Below are positions 1-5,577 of a DNA stretch of 6,542 nucleotides, in pieces (position 1 is the stretch's first letter; each line of letters starts with the position of its first letter). Source of the stretch: Frankiales bacterium (lineage in GTDB: Bacteria > Actinomycetota > Actinomycetes > Mycobacteriales > SCTD01); NCBI GenBank assembly GCA_025965495.1, contig JAOPWW010000140.1, forward strand, positions 1-6,542, given 5' to 3'. Below the pieces are notes generated by a model that was not told the origin of the DNA, made no database searches, and saw only the letters and a list, made by a program, of their open reading frames with translations. The position numbers were made by a program, and so were the translations under genes.

Positions 1-636
1 TTCGGCGGCGTCATCGCGACGAACGTCCCGGTGTCCCTGGCCATGGCCGAGCAGGTCGCCGAGGTGTTCACCGAGGTCGTCGTCGCGCCCGGGTTCGAGG
101 ACGGCGCGGCGGAGCTGCTCGCCAAGAAGCCCTCCATCCGGCTGCTCGTCGTCCCGGAGTGGGCGCCGTCGCTGGTCGAGATGCGGGCGGTCAGCGGCGG
201 ACTGCTCATGCAGGTGGCGGACCGGCTGCAGGCACCCGGCGACGACGCCGCCGCCTGGACCCTCGCGTCCGGCGAGGCTGCCGACGCGGAGGTGCTGGCC
301 GACCTGCAGTTCGCCTGGCGGGCCTGCCGGGCGGTCAAGAGCAACGCGATCCTGCTGGCGTCCGGCGGCGCGACCGTCGGCGTCGGGATGGGCCAGGTCA
401 ACCGGGTCGACTCCGCGCGGCTCGCCGTCGCCCGCGCCGGTGAGCGGGCCCGCGGCTCGGTCGCGGCCTCGGACGCCTTCTTCCCCTTCGCCGACGGCCT
501 GCAGGTCCTGCTCGACGCCGGGGTCCGCGCCGTCGTGCAGCCCGGCGGGTCGGTCCGCGACGAGGAGGTCGTCGCCGCGGCGAAGGCCGCCGGCGCGACG
601 CTCTACCTGACCGGCACCCGCCACTTCTTCCACTAG
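1..636 (+). CDS. purH: Bifunctional purine biosynthesis protein PurH, C-terminal part (AICAR transformylase domain); 5' end outside window
   Basis: The reading frame is open from the first base to the TAG stop, giving 211 residues, roughly the last 40% of a typical ~520-residue PurH. This part is the AICAR transformylase domain, which transfers a formyl group from 10-formyl-tetrahydrofolate to AICAR; the N-terminal IMP cyclohydrolase domain lies upstream of the window. Visible family motifs, numbered within the fragment, are KSNAI (113-117), GQVNRVDS (131-138), SDAFFPF (157-163), QPGGSVRDEEV (180-190) and the hallmark C-terminus TGTRHFFH (204-211). The enzyme is cytosolic and catalyses the last two steps to IMP. 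Nothing looks broken. The pentapeptide-repeat gene begins 8 bases after the stop and is probably co-transcribed. folD, which makes the formyl donor, lies about 3.2 kb downstream. Identification is secure from the motifs. Confidence 0.97.
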   Translation, partial: FGGVIATNVPVSLAMAEQVAEVFTEVVVAPGFEDGAAELLAKKPSIRLLVVPEWAPSLVEMRAVSGGLLMQVADRLQAPGDDAAAWTLASGEAADAEVLADLQFAWRACRAVKSNAILLASGGATVGVGMGQVNRVDSARLAVARAGERARGSVAASDAFFPFADGLQVLLDAGVRAVVQPGGSVRDEEVVAAAKAAGATLYLTGTRHFFH

Positions 637-644
637 GCACGGCG

Positions 645-1205
645 GTGCTCGACCTCGCGCAGGAGGAGCACACCGGCCTCCGCTTCACCGGCGAGAAGCT
701 CCAGCACGCCGACCTGTCCGAGGCGGTCCTGCGGGGCTGCGTGTTCGAGCAGTGCGACCTGTCCGGGGCCGACCTGACCAGCGCCGTGCTGGAGGGCTGC
801 GCCCTGCTGGGCTGCCGGTTGGAGCGGGCGCGGCTGGGGTTCTCGCGCTGGAGCGACTGCAAGACGACCGGCACGACGTTCCTGCGCTGCGAGCTCCGCC
901 CGATGACGGTCGAGGGCGGCGACTGGAGCTACGCGACCTTCCGCGGCGCCGACCTGCGCGGGGTCTCGCTGGCGGGCGTGCGGCTGGCCGAGGCCGACTT
1001 CGGCGACGCCGACCTGCGCACCTGCGACCTGACCGGCGCCGACCTGTCCCACGCCCGGCTGCGCGGCGTCCGGCTGCAGGGCGCCGACCTGCGCGGCGCC
1101 GACCTGTCCGGCTGCGAGGTCGACCTGGTCGACTGGGCCGGCGTGCGCATCGACGTCGAGACGGCCGTCCTGCTGGCCCGGTCCCGGGGCGCCGACGTCG
1201 GCTGA
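645..1205 (+). CDS. Pentapeptide-repeat protein, MfpA/Qnr-like
   Basis: This is a 186-residue protein built almost wholly of pentapeptide repeats of the A(D/C)LXX type. A hydrophobic residue recurs exactly every five positions from F14 to I169 (T74 is the only polar exception), so the register is never broken. The predicted fold is a right-handed quadrilateral beta-helix of about eight 20-residue coils, followed by a short tail, ETAVLLARSRGADVG. Length, lack of loop insertions and the DW..V.ID tail before the C-terminus resemble MfpA/Qnr proteins, which mimic DNA and bind gyrase. That function is inferred, since many pentapeptide proteins have unknown roles. All eight cysteines fall at the inward-facing i−2 position. 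The GTG start is the first in frame after purH and lies 8 bases from its stop. No Shine-Dalgarno is visible, so translation probably depends on purH. At DNA level GCCGACCTG occurs seven times. An ordinary structural or unknown-function pentapeptide protein remains the alternative. Confidence 0.9.
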   Translation: MLDLAQEEHTGLRFTGEKLQHADLSEAVLRGCVFEQCDLSGADLTSAVLEGCALLGCRLERARLGFSRWSDCKTTGTTFLRCELRPMTVEGGDWSYATFRGADLRGVSLAGVRLAEADFGDADLRTCDLTGADLSHARLRGVRLQGADLRGADLSGCEVDLVDWAGVRIDVETAVLLARSRGADVG

Positions 1206-1239
1206 GCCGTCACGCGGCCGAAACACGGGGGCGGCAGGC

Positions 1240-1253
1240 TGCGTGCGTGCGTG
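1240..1253 (+). repeat. Short TGCG tetranucleotide tract at the hydrolase start
   Basis: TGCG is repeated three times plus TG directly at the likely start of the hydrolase gene. It places GTG triplets at 1243, 1247 and 1251, one in each reading frame. Only the one at 1247 is in frame with the hydrolase. The tract is short, so slippage would be rare. Confidence 0.6.
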
Positions 1254-2197
1254 AGCCGCGGGTGCGACAGGAGACGGTGGTCCTGCACGGCCACCGGCGG
1301 GCCTACCGCTGGGCCGGACCCGAGCCGGGCACCGCCCCGGCGGTCCTGCTGGTCCACGGCATCGGCGACACCAACCGCACCTGGACCGACGTCCTGCCCC
1401 GCCTCGCCCGCACGCGCACGGTCGTCGCCCCGGACCTGCTCGGGCACGGCGCGTCCGACAAGCCGCGCGCCGACTACTCCGTCGGCGGCTTCGCCAACGG
1501 CATGCGCGACCTGCTGTGCGTGCTCGGGATCGAGCGGGCGACCGTCGTCGGGCACTCCCTCGGCGGCGGCGTCGCCCAGCAGCTCGTGTACCAGTACCCC
1601 CAGCTGTGCGAGCGGCTGGTGCTGGTGGCCAGCGGCGGTCTAGGGCTCGAGGTGAACCCGCTGCTGCGGCTCGCGGCCCTGCCCGGCGCGAGCCTGGCCA
1701 TCGGCGCCAGCGTCCGCTCGCCCGTGCGGCTGCCAGTCCTGCTCGCGGCCCGGGTGGCGGCGAGCGCCGGGCTGGTCGACCCGTGGGACGTCGACGAGGT
1801 CACGCACGTCTGGTCGGGCCTGCGCGACGCGTCGACCCGCTCGGCGTTCCTGCGGACGCTGCGGGGCGTCATCGACCTGCGCGGCCAGAGCGTCACGAGC
1901 GCCGACCGGCTCTACCTCGCCGCCCGGGTCCCGACCCTGCTGGTCTGGGGCGACCGCGACCCGATCCTGCCCGTCGGCCACGCCCGCCGGTGCGCCGCGC
2001 TGCTGCCGACCGCCCGCCTCGAGGTCGTCGCCCGGGCCGGTCACCAGCCCCACCGGACCGACCCGGAGCGCTTCGTCGCTCTGCTCGAGCGCTTCCTCGA
2101 CGAGACGGCTCCAGCCGTGCACGACCCCGTCGCCTGGCGGGCGAGCCTGCTCACAGGTGCGCTCGAGCCGGCCCCGGTGCAGGCCGAGGCCGGCTGA
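1247..2197 (+). CDS. Alpha/beta-hydrolase fold protein
   Basis: From the GTG at 1247 this is a 316-residue serine hydrolase of the alpha/beta fold, with no signal peptide. The oxyanion-hole motif HGIG is at 37-40, and PDLLGHGASDKP (62-73) is the usual strand-4 loop. The nucleophile elbow GHSLGG is at 102-107 (Ser104), the acid is Asp238 in WGDRDPILP, and the base is His266 in AGHQPH. The full catalytic triad is therefore present and the enzyme should be active. The segment around 135-215 is the variable lid domain, rich in A, L and R. The substrate cannot be read from sequence; esterase, lipase, epoxide hydrolase or C–C hydrolase are all possible. The start is uncertain. GTG 1247 has GGCAGG eight bases upstream, while GTG 1262 and GTG 1277 (AGGAG only three bases upstream) are alternatives just before the conserved VVLHGHRRAY. 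It converges on the DUF4240 gene with 2 bases between stops, leaving no room for a separate terminator. Confidence 0.9.
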   Translation: MREPRVRQETVVLHGHRRAYRWAGPEPGTAPAVLLVHGIGDTNRTWTDVLPRLARTRTVVAPDLLGHGASDKPRADYSVGGFANGMRDLLCVLGIERATVVGHSLGGGVAQQLVYQYPQLCERLVLVASGGLGLEVNPLLRLAALPGASLAIGASVRSPVRLPVLLAARVAASAGLVDPWDVDEVTHVWSGLRDASTRSAFLRTLRGVIDLRGQSVTSADRLYLAARVPTLLVWGDRDPILPVGHARRCAALLPTARLEVVARAGHQPHRTDPERFVALLERFLDETAPAVHDPVAWRASLLTGALEPAPVQAEAG

Positions 2198-2199
2198 GG

Positions 2200-2763
2200 T
2201 CAGGCGCCGGAGCGGGCGGACAGCCGGGGGTAGCGCCGGGCCAGCGCGTCGGCGTCGTCCTCGGGGAACGGCTCGCCGCGGGGCTCGGCCCCCGCGCCGA
2301 ACGCCGGGCGGGGCATCTCGTCGGGACGCCGGCCGTCCCAGACCTCGAGGGCGACGTAGCCCCAGCCCTCGGCGTCGCCGACGCGGTCGTCGAGGTCGGG
2401 CGGGGCGACGAGCGCGAGCGCGTCCGGGTCGGCGAGCACCCGCTCGTAGGCGGCCCGGCCCTGGGAGACCAGCCAGGTGCGGAAGTCGGTGAAGGAGTCG
2501 TCGCTCATGCCGCCGCAGGCGACGTACCCGGCGCCCCAGACGCCCCAGTCGTACGCCTCGTCGCGCAGGGCGTCGAGGTGCGCCTGGAAGGCGGCGAGGT
2601 CGTCGTCGGACAGGGCGGCCAGGCGCTGCTCGAGGGCGAGCACGTGCCGCTCGCCCGGCCGCAGGACGACCTCGCGGCGCAGCAGCCCGCGGCGCGGGGG
2701 CCGCAGGACCTCGGCGTCGCGCAGGGTCTGCTCCACCAGCGCCCAGAACTGCTCGCGCGTCAT
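2200..2763 (-). CDS. DUF4240 domain protein, last gene of the leftward operon
   Basis: This is a 187-residue soluble acidic protein with no signal peptide or membrane segment. The N-terminus MTREQFWALVEQTL and the central block at about 73-103 (WGVWGAGYVACGGMSDDSF, then DFRTWLVSQGR) match the DUF4240 family pattern: an aromatic W.LWGA.Y segment, GG.SDD.F, and an F..WL...G helix. The family's molecular function is not established. The tail after 120 is rich in D, P and G and ends with RRYPRLSARSGA. I chose the ATG at 2763 because it overlaps the methyltransferase stop as ATGA and begins the conserved domain. An in-frame upstream ATG at 2787 would add eight residues lying inside the methyltransferase gene. 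No Shine-Dalgarno is visible, so translation is probably coupled. Family assignment rests on recalled consensus. Confidence 0.85.
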   Translation of the reverse strand: MTREQFWALVEQTLRDAEVLRPPRRGLLRREVVLRPGERHVLALEQRLAALSDDDLAAFQAHLDALRDEAYDWGVWGAGYVACGGMSDDSFTDFRTWLVSQGRAAYERVLADPDALALVAPPDLDDRVGDAEGWGYVALEVWDGRRPDEMPRPAFGAGAEPRGEPFPEDDADALARRYPRLSARSGA

Positions 2764-3380
2764 GCGCGCCGCGCGCGGACGGCCCACAGCGGGTCGGACC
2801 GTCGGCCGTCCAGGAGCTGCTCGGCCACGGGCTCCTCGAACGCCGGGCGCCCACCGAGCAGCGCGAGGCGGTGGTACTCCGCGACGACCAGCGGTCGCTC
2901 CTGCTCGCCGACCGACAGCCAGCCGCGGACGGCCTTGGTGGAGAACATGCGGTTGCTGAACGTGCAGACGCTGACGCCCCCGGGCCGCAGGACCCGGGCG
3001 ACCTCCGCGAGGACCTCGACCGGCCGGACCAGGTAGTCGATCGACACGCAGTTGACGACGGCGTCGAAGGACGCGTCCGCGAAGGGCAGCACCGGGTCGG
3101 CGTTGAGGTCCTGCACCACCCGTGCGGTGGCCACCGGGTTCGCGTCGAGCTCGACGGCGTTCAGCCCCAGGACCGTGAGGGAGCGCGGCGGCGTGCGGAA
3201 GTGCGAGACCCAGGAGCTCATGAGGTCCAGGACGTCGCCCGTCAGCCCGAGCGCGTCGTACAGGTCCGAGACCGCCTCGATGGCGGGTCCGTCGAGGTGG
3301 GTGACCAGCCGCGGCGCGGCGTAGAACTCGACGTCGGGGCGCTCGTCGGCCCGGTCGAACCAGCCGTCGGGGAAGCTCAC
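2760..3380 (-). CDS. Class I SAM-dependent methyltransferase
   Basis: This is a 206-residue protein of the Methyltransf_11 type. It opens with FPDGWFDR (3-10) and FYAAPRLVTHLD (19-30). It then carries a SAM-binding motif I variant, VLDLMSSWVSH (50-60), in place of the usual GxGxG loop. An acidic residue follows at the end of strand 2, LNAVELDANP (73-82), then QDLNADPVLPFADASFD (90-106) and the motif IV strand AVVNCVSIDYL (107-117). The post-IV helix EVLAEVARVLRPGGVSVCTFSNRMF spans 122-146. The VLDLMSSWVSH motif is typical of a conserved but poorly characterised bacterial methyltransferase group, so the substrate is unknown. The GTG start at 3380 overlaps the upstream membrane-protein stop as GTGA, and its own stop overlaps the DUF4240 start as ATGA. 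This indicates one translationally coupled operon. The frame stays open further upstream, but the family's conserved N-terminus begins at this GTG. Confidence 0.9.
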   Translation of the reverse strand: MSFPDGWFDRADERPDVEFYAAPRLVTHLDGPAIEAVSDLYDALGLTGDVLDLMSSWVSHFRTPPRSLTVLGLNAVELDANPVATARVVQDLNADPVLPFADASFDAVVNCVSIDYLVRPVEVLAEVARVLRPGGVSVCTFSNRMFSTKAVRGWLSVGEQERPLVVAEYHRLALLGGRPAFEEPVAEQLLDGRRSDPLWAVRARRA

Positions 3381-3805
3381 CCGGCCGGGCCGAGGCTGAG
3401 GACGAGGATCCCGCCGACGACCAGCAGCGCCGTCGTCACGGCCCCGGCGACCGAGCGCTTGCGCCGCTGCTCCTCGTCGTCGAACCACGACACCGCCTCG
3501 GGGGCGACCTCGCCGTCGAGGTCCAGTCCCTGCTGGCGCAGCGCCCGCTCGATCACGACGTTGCGCAGGAACACGAGCAGGACGAGCACGGCGAGCACCG
3601 GGACGACGACCCGCTGCGGGTCCGAGCCGGTCGCGGCGAAGACGACGGCGAGCAGCACCCCGAGCGTGCCCAGCAGCGGCAGGCCCTGCTTGGCCAGGTA
3701 CCAGCGGCTGGTGATGTCGCGGTAGGTCCACTGCTGGTGGGCCGGACCGAGCCGCCAGCCCAGCAGCCGGTAGGCCAGCAGCAGCCGGAGGTCGGGTGCG
3801 GTCAC
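3377..3805 (-). CDS. Small multi-pass membrane protein, DUF5313-like; first gene of the leftward operon
   Basis: This is a 142-residue protein with three predicted membrane segments at about 42-58, 66-80 and 119-138. A cytoplasmic-looking charged stretch, WFDDEEQRRKR (107-117), lies between the second and third. The N-terminal YRLLGWRLGPAHQQWTYRDITSRWY (12-36) resembles the amphipathic start of actinobacterial DUF5313 proteins (a G.RLP..Y..WV..D.T.R pattern). I hold that assignment loosely, and the function is unknown. The GTG at 3805 fits leaderless transcription: TAGGCT on this strand ends 7 bases upstream and no Shine-Dalgarno is visible. The stop overlaps the methyltransferase start as GTGA. 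It is divergent from folD across 41 bases and is the first gene of the leftward three-gene unit. Confidence 0.8.
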   Translation of the reverse strand: MTAPDLRLLLAYRLLGWRLGPAHQQWTYRDITSRWYLAKQGLPLLGTLGVLLAVVFAATGSDPQRVVVPVLAVLVLLVFLRNVVIERALRQQGLDLDGEVAPEAVSWFDDEEQRRKRSVAGAVTTALLVVGGILVLSLGPAG

Positions 3806-3812
3806 GCCCGTC

Positions 3813-3818
3813 AGCCTA
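3813..3818 (-). promoter_or_regulatory. −10-like TAGGCT for the leftward operon
   Basis: On the − strand TAGGCT fits the actinobacterial TANNNT −10 pattern. It ends 7 bases before the GTG at 3805, so transcription would start at about the first base of the codon and give a leaderless mRNA. I see no recognisable TTGAC-like −35 box. The hexamer sits where the −35 region of the opposite promoter would lie. Confidence 0.6.
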
Positions 3819-3834
3819 GGTCGGGGGGCGCCCC

Positions 3835-3840
3835 TAGGCT
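3835..3840 (+). promoter_or_regulatory. −10-like TAGGCT for folD
   Basis: TAGGCT matches TANNNT and ends 6 bases before the folD ATG at 3847. The start point should therefore fall on or next to the A of ATG, giving a leaderless transcript. No clear −35 is visible and there is no Shine-Dalgarno before the ATG. It overlaps the upstream region of the divergent promoter. Confidence 0.65.
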
Positions 3841-3846
3841 CGGGTC

Positions 3847-4704
3847 ATGAGCGCGACGATCCTCGACGGCAGGGCCACCAGCGCCGCAGTGCGCGCCGAC
3901 CTCGCGAGGCGGGTGACGGCCCTGGGCGGCCGCGGCGTCGTCCCCGGCCTGGGCACGCTGCTCGTCGGCGACGACGTCGGCAGCTCCAAGTACGTCGGCA
4001 TGAAGCACAAGGCCTGCGCCGAGGTCGGCATCGGCAGCATCGCCAAGGTGCTGCCCGGCTCGGCGACCCAGGCCGAGATCGAGGCCGTCGTGGACGAGCT
4101 CAACGCCGACCCGGCCTGCACCGGCTACATCGTCCAGCTGCCGCTGCCCAAGGGGATCGACACCAACGCGGTCCTCGGCCGGATCGACCCGGACAAGGAC
4201 GCCGACGGCCTGCACCCGGTCAACCTCGGCCGCCTCGTGCTCGGCCAGCAGGCGCCGCTGCCGTGCACCCCGCGCGGCATCGTCGCGCTGCTGCGCGCCT
4301 ACGACGTCCCGCTCGACGGCGCGGAGGTCGTCGTCGTCGGGCGCGGGGTGACGGTCGGCCGGCCGATGGGGCTGCTGCTCACGCGGCGCAGCGAGAACGC
4401 GACCGTCACGCTCTGCCACACCGGCACGAAGGACCTGGCGGGGCACCTGCGTGCGGCCGACGTCGTCATCGCGGCCGCCGGCGTCGCCGACCTCGTCACG
4501 GCCGACCTGGTGAAGCCGGGCGCCGCCGTCCTCGACGTCGGCGTGTCCCGGCGGGCCGACGGCACGGTCGCGGGCGACGTGCACCCGGACGTCCGGGAGG
4601 TCGCGGGCTTCGTGGCGCCGAACCCCGGGGGCGTGGGGCCGATGACGGTGGCGATGCTGCTGACCGCCGTCGTCGAGGCAGCGGAGCGGACGAGCGGGCA
4701 GTGA
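3847..4704 (+). CDS. folD: Bifunctional methylenetetrahydrofolate dehydrogenase / methenyltetrahydrofolate cyclohydrolase
   Basis: The 285-residue length is normal for FolD. The cytosolic enzyme oxidises 5,10-methylene-THF with NADP+ and hydrolyses the methenyl product to 10-formyl-THF, the donor used by PurH and for initiator Met-tRNA formylation. The YxxxK catalytic pair is Tyr49/Lys53 in SSKYVGMKHK. VQLPLP is at 96-101, and DPDKDADGLHPVNLGRL (114-130) supplies the substrate-binding Asp120. The nucleotide-binding loop is VVGRGVTVGRP (162-172), and the signature PNPGGVGPMT is at 258-267. The family usually has GRS..VG.P, and Gly166 here replaces the Ser. The ATG start fits a leaderless promoter. 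The last ten residues, VEAAERTSGQ, and the TGA are encoded in the first unit of a 35-bp tandem repeat, so this C-terminus may be recently altered. It converges on the FHA–HTH gene. Confidence 0.97.
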   Translation: MSATILDGRATSAAVRADLARRVTALGGRGVVPGLGTLLVGDDVGSSKYVGMKHKACAEVGIGSIAKVLPGSATQAEIEAVVDELNADPACTGYIVQLPLPKGIDTNAVLGRIDPDKDADGLHPVNLGRLVLGQQAPLPCTPRGIVALLRAYDVPLDGAEVVVVGRGVTVGRPMGLLLTRRSENATVTLCHTGTKDLAGHLRAADVVIAAAGVADLVTADLVKPGAAVLDVGVSRRADGTVAGDVHPDVREVAGFVAPNPGGVGPMTVAMLLTAVVEAAERTSGQ

Positions 4705-4762
4705 CAGTCGAGGCAGCGGAGCGGACGAGCGGGCAGTGACGGTCGAGGCGGCGGAGCGGGCG
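4672..4762 (+). repeat. 35-bp tandem repeat, two full copies plus a degenerate partial copy, spanning the folD stop codon
   Basis: Units at 4672-4706 and 4707-4741 differ only in their last base (A versus G). A third, partial copy at 4742-4762 matches the first 21 bases at 19 positions. Every unit starts GTCGAGGC. The first copy holds the folD stop TGA at 4702-4704. Because 35 is not a multiple of three, each copy falls in a different frame, and each frame still reads VEAAER. The array fills most of the 66-base gap to the convergent gene. I see no stable terminator hairpin in it. Confidence 0.92.
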
Positions 4763-4770
4763 GCGGTCTC

Positions 4771-5382
4771 CTAGCCGGCGCGGCGGACGTCGGCCTCGAC
4801 GTCCTGCGGCAGCGGCCGCACGACACCGGAGCTGACGACCTCGTTGGCGAGGCGGGCCCGCCGGTTCACGCCCTCGGCGATCTTGAACTTCTGGTAGAGG
4901 CGCAGCAGGTGCTGCTTGACCGCGGCCTCGGTGACGACCAGCTCGTCGGCGATGTCCTTGGCCGTGCTGGGCGCGACGAACGCGTCCTGCTGCAGGGCCG
5001 GCCGGCACAGCGAGGTCAGCACCTCGAGCTCGCGGCGGGTGAGGTCGGGGGCGGAGATGCGGCGCACCTCGACGGTGTCGTCGGCCTCGACCGGCACGAG
5101 GCCGCCGATGCGGGTGCGGGCGGCGCCGAAGGACAGGACGTCGCCGTCGAGCAGGACGCGGCGTCCGACCGGGCGGCCGTTGACGCGGGTGCCGTTGACC
5201 GACAGCCCGAGGTCGGCGACGTAGACGTGCTCACCGCGCCGGACGATCTCGGCGTGCAGGCGCGAGACGCTGGGGTCGGGCAGGGAGATGTCCACGCCGG
5301 GGCCCCGCCCGACGGTGGTCACGTCCTCCCGCAGCGGGTGGGTCTGTCCGCTGTCCTCGAGCCGGAGGTGGGGCGTGTCCAC
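4771..5382 (-). CDS. FHA domain – LuxR-type helix-turn-helix regulator
   Basis: This is a 203-residue, two-domain cytosolic protein. Residues about 5-95 form an FHA domain with the phosphothreonine-binding residues in place: Gly25-Arg26, Ser40-Arg41-x-His43, Asn63-Gly64-Thr65 and Asn68-Gly69. Residues about 112-185 form a helix-turn-helix: LTRRELEVLTSLC (114-126), then AKDIADELVVTEAAVKQHLLRLYQKF (141-166). This resembles the LuxR/GerE C-terminal domain, although the loop at 127-140 is longer than usual and the protein could be placed in a winged-helix group. The architecture suggests a DNA-binding protein that reads a Ser/Thr-kinase phosphorylation signal. The GTG at 5382 was chosen because GAGAGGA lies six bases upstream and the FHA fold begins right after it. 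The frame stays open upstream to 5547, but that stretch is low-complexity and repeat-derived. A pseudokinase gene starts about 500 bases away. Confidence 0.88.
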   Translation of the reverse strand: MDTPHLRLEDSGQTHPLREDVTTVGRGPGVDISLPDPSVSRLHAEIVRRGEHVYVADLGLSVNGTRVNGRPVGRRVLLDGDVLSFGAARTRIGGLVPVEADDTVEVRRISAPDLTRRELEVLTSLCRPALQQDAFVAPSTAKDIADELVVTEAAVKQHLLRLYQKFKIAEGVNRRARLANEVVSSGVVRPLPQDVEADVRRAG

Positions 5383-5388
5383 GTGGTG

Positions 5389-5395
5389 TCCTCTC
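5389..5395 (-). promoter_or_regulatory. Ribosome binding site of the FHA–HTH gene
   Basis: GAGAGGA on the − strand ends six bases before the GTG at 5382. It is the clearest Shine-Dalgarno in the window and decides the start. It also implies that this gene, unlike its leaderless neighbours, has a 5' untranslated leader. Confidence 0.75.
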
Positions 5396-5400
5396 GCTTG

Positions 5401-5436
5401 CGTGCCGGTGGTCCCGTACGTGCCGGTGCTCCCGTG
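5401..5436. repeat. Two adjacent 18-bp direct repeats upstream of the FHA–HTH gene
   Basis: Units at 5401-5418 and 5419-5436 both begin CGTGCCGGTG and share 16 of 18 bases. They lie 19-54 bases before the FHA–HTH start, so they are in its leader or promoter. They could be tandem binding sites or simple slippage products. On the − strand they would encode GSTGTY/GTTGTQ if translation began further upstream. Confidence 0.7.
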
Positions 5437-5459
5437 CGCGGGGACGACGGGCGGGGTGT

Positions 5460-5484
5460 TCCGGCGGGGACAGGTCCGGCGGGG
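5460..5484. repeat. Two 10-bp direct repeats in the divergent intergenic region
   Basis: TCCGGCGGGG occurs at 5460-5469 and again at 5475-5484, 15 bases from start to start. The second copy runs into the dyad beginning at 5481. In such GC-rich DNA a 10-bp match is only modest evidence of a binding site. Confidence 0.5.
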
Positions 5485-5502
5485 CTGTCGGAGGACAGCT
5501 CC
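5481..5502 (+). promoter_or_regulatory. Dyad / hairpin in the FHA–HTH to DUF3017 intergenic region
   Basis: GGGGCTGTC (5481-5489), loop GGAG, then GACAGCTCC (5494-5502). The inner six pairs are perfect, followed by one G·U and two G–C pairs when read as + strand RNA. On the − strand the G·U becomes an A·C mismatch. Its midpoint is about 100 bases from each divergent start codon, so an operator is more likely than a terminator, and no T-tract follows. The remainder of 5383-5591 shows no other gene. Confidence 0.45.
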
Positions 5503-5577
5503 CGGTGCTCCGGCGATACCCCTGTCTCCCGTCAGCACACGTGCCACGTCCCAAGCCGGGGAGGACGCCCGACTGCG

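Larger units (their letters stand above)
3813..3840. repeat. Perfect 8-bp inverted repeat in the folD divergent promoter region
   Basis: AGCCTAGG at 3813-3820 and CCTAGGCT at 3833-3840 are exact reverse complements separated by 12 bases. The dyad is centred between the two divergent start codons. Each arm contains the −10-like hexamer for one direction, so the symmetry may simply reflect two matching promoters. It could also be an operator. Confidence 0.75.

Noticed and set aside
634..644. TAGGCA before the pentapeptide GTG as a leaderless −10
   Set aside because: The sixth base is A rather than T and spacing is only five bases; co-transcription with purH is simpler.
936..1124. GCCGACCTG repeats as a CRISPR-like or regulatory array
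   Set aside because: They are codons for the repeated A-D-L of the pentapeptide protein, at multiples of 15 bases and in frame.
752..1246. Open frame on + running from inside the pentapeptide gene into the hydrolase frame
   Set aside because: It reads as an Arg/Pro/Gly-rich shadow of the pentapeptide gene. The conserved hydrolase sequence begins only after about 1280.
1640..2854. Long − strand open frame antisense to the hydrolase and overlapping DUF4240
   Set aside because: The composition is a low-complexity Arg/Ala/Gly/Pro shadow typical of high-GC DNA, and the opposite frames hold clear motifs.
4263..4739. Second + strand frame inside folD ending in VEAAERTSGQ
   Set aside because: The C-terminal match to FolD comes only from the 35-bp repeat falling in another frame; the rest is Arg/Gly-rich shadow sequence.
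4705..4770. Rho-independent terminator between folD and the FHA–HTH gene
   Set aside because: The gap is occupied by tandem direct repeats; I find no stable GC hairpin followed by a T-tract.
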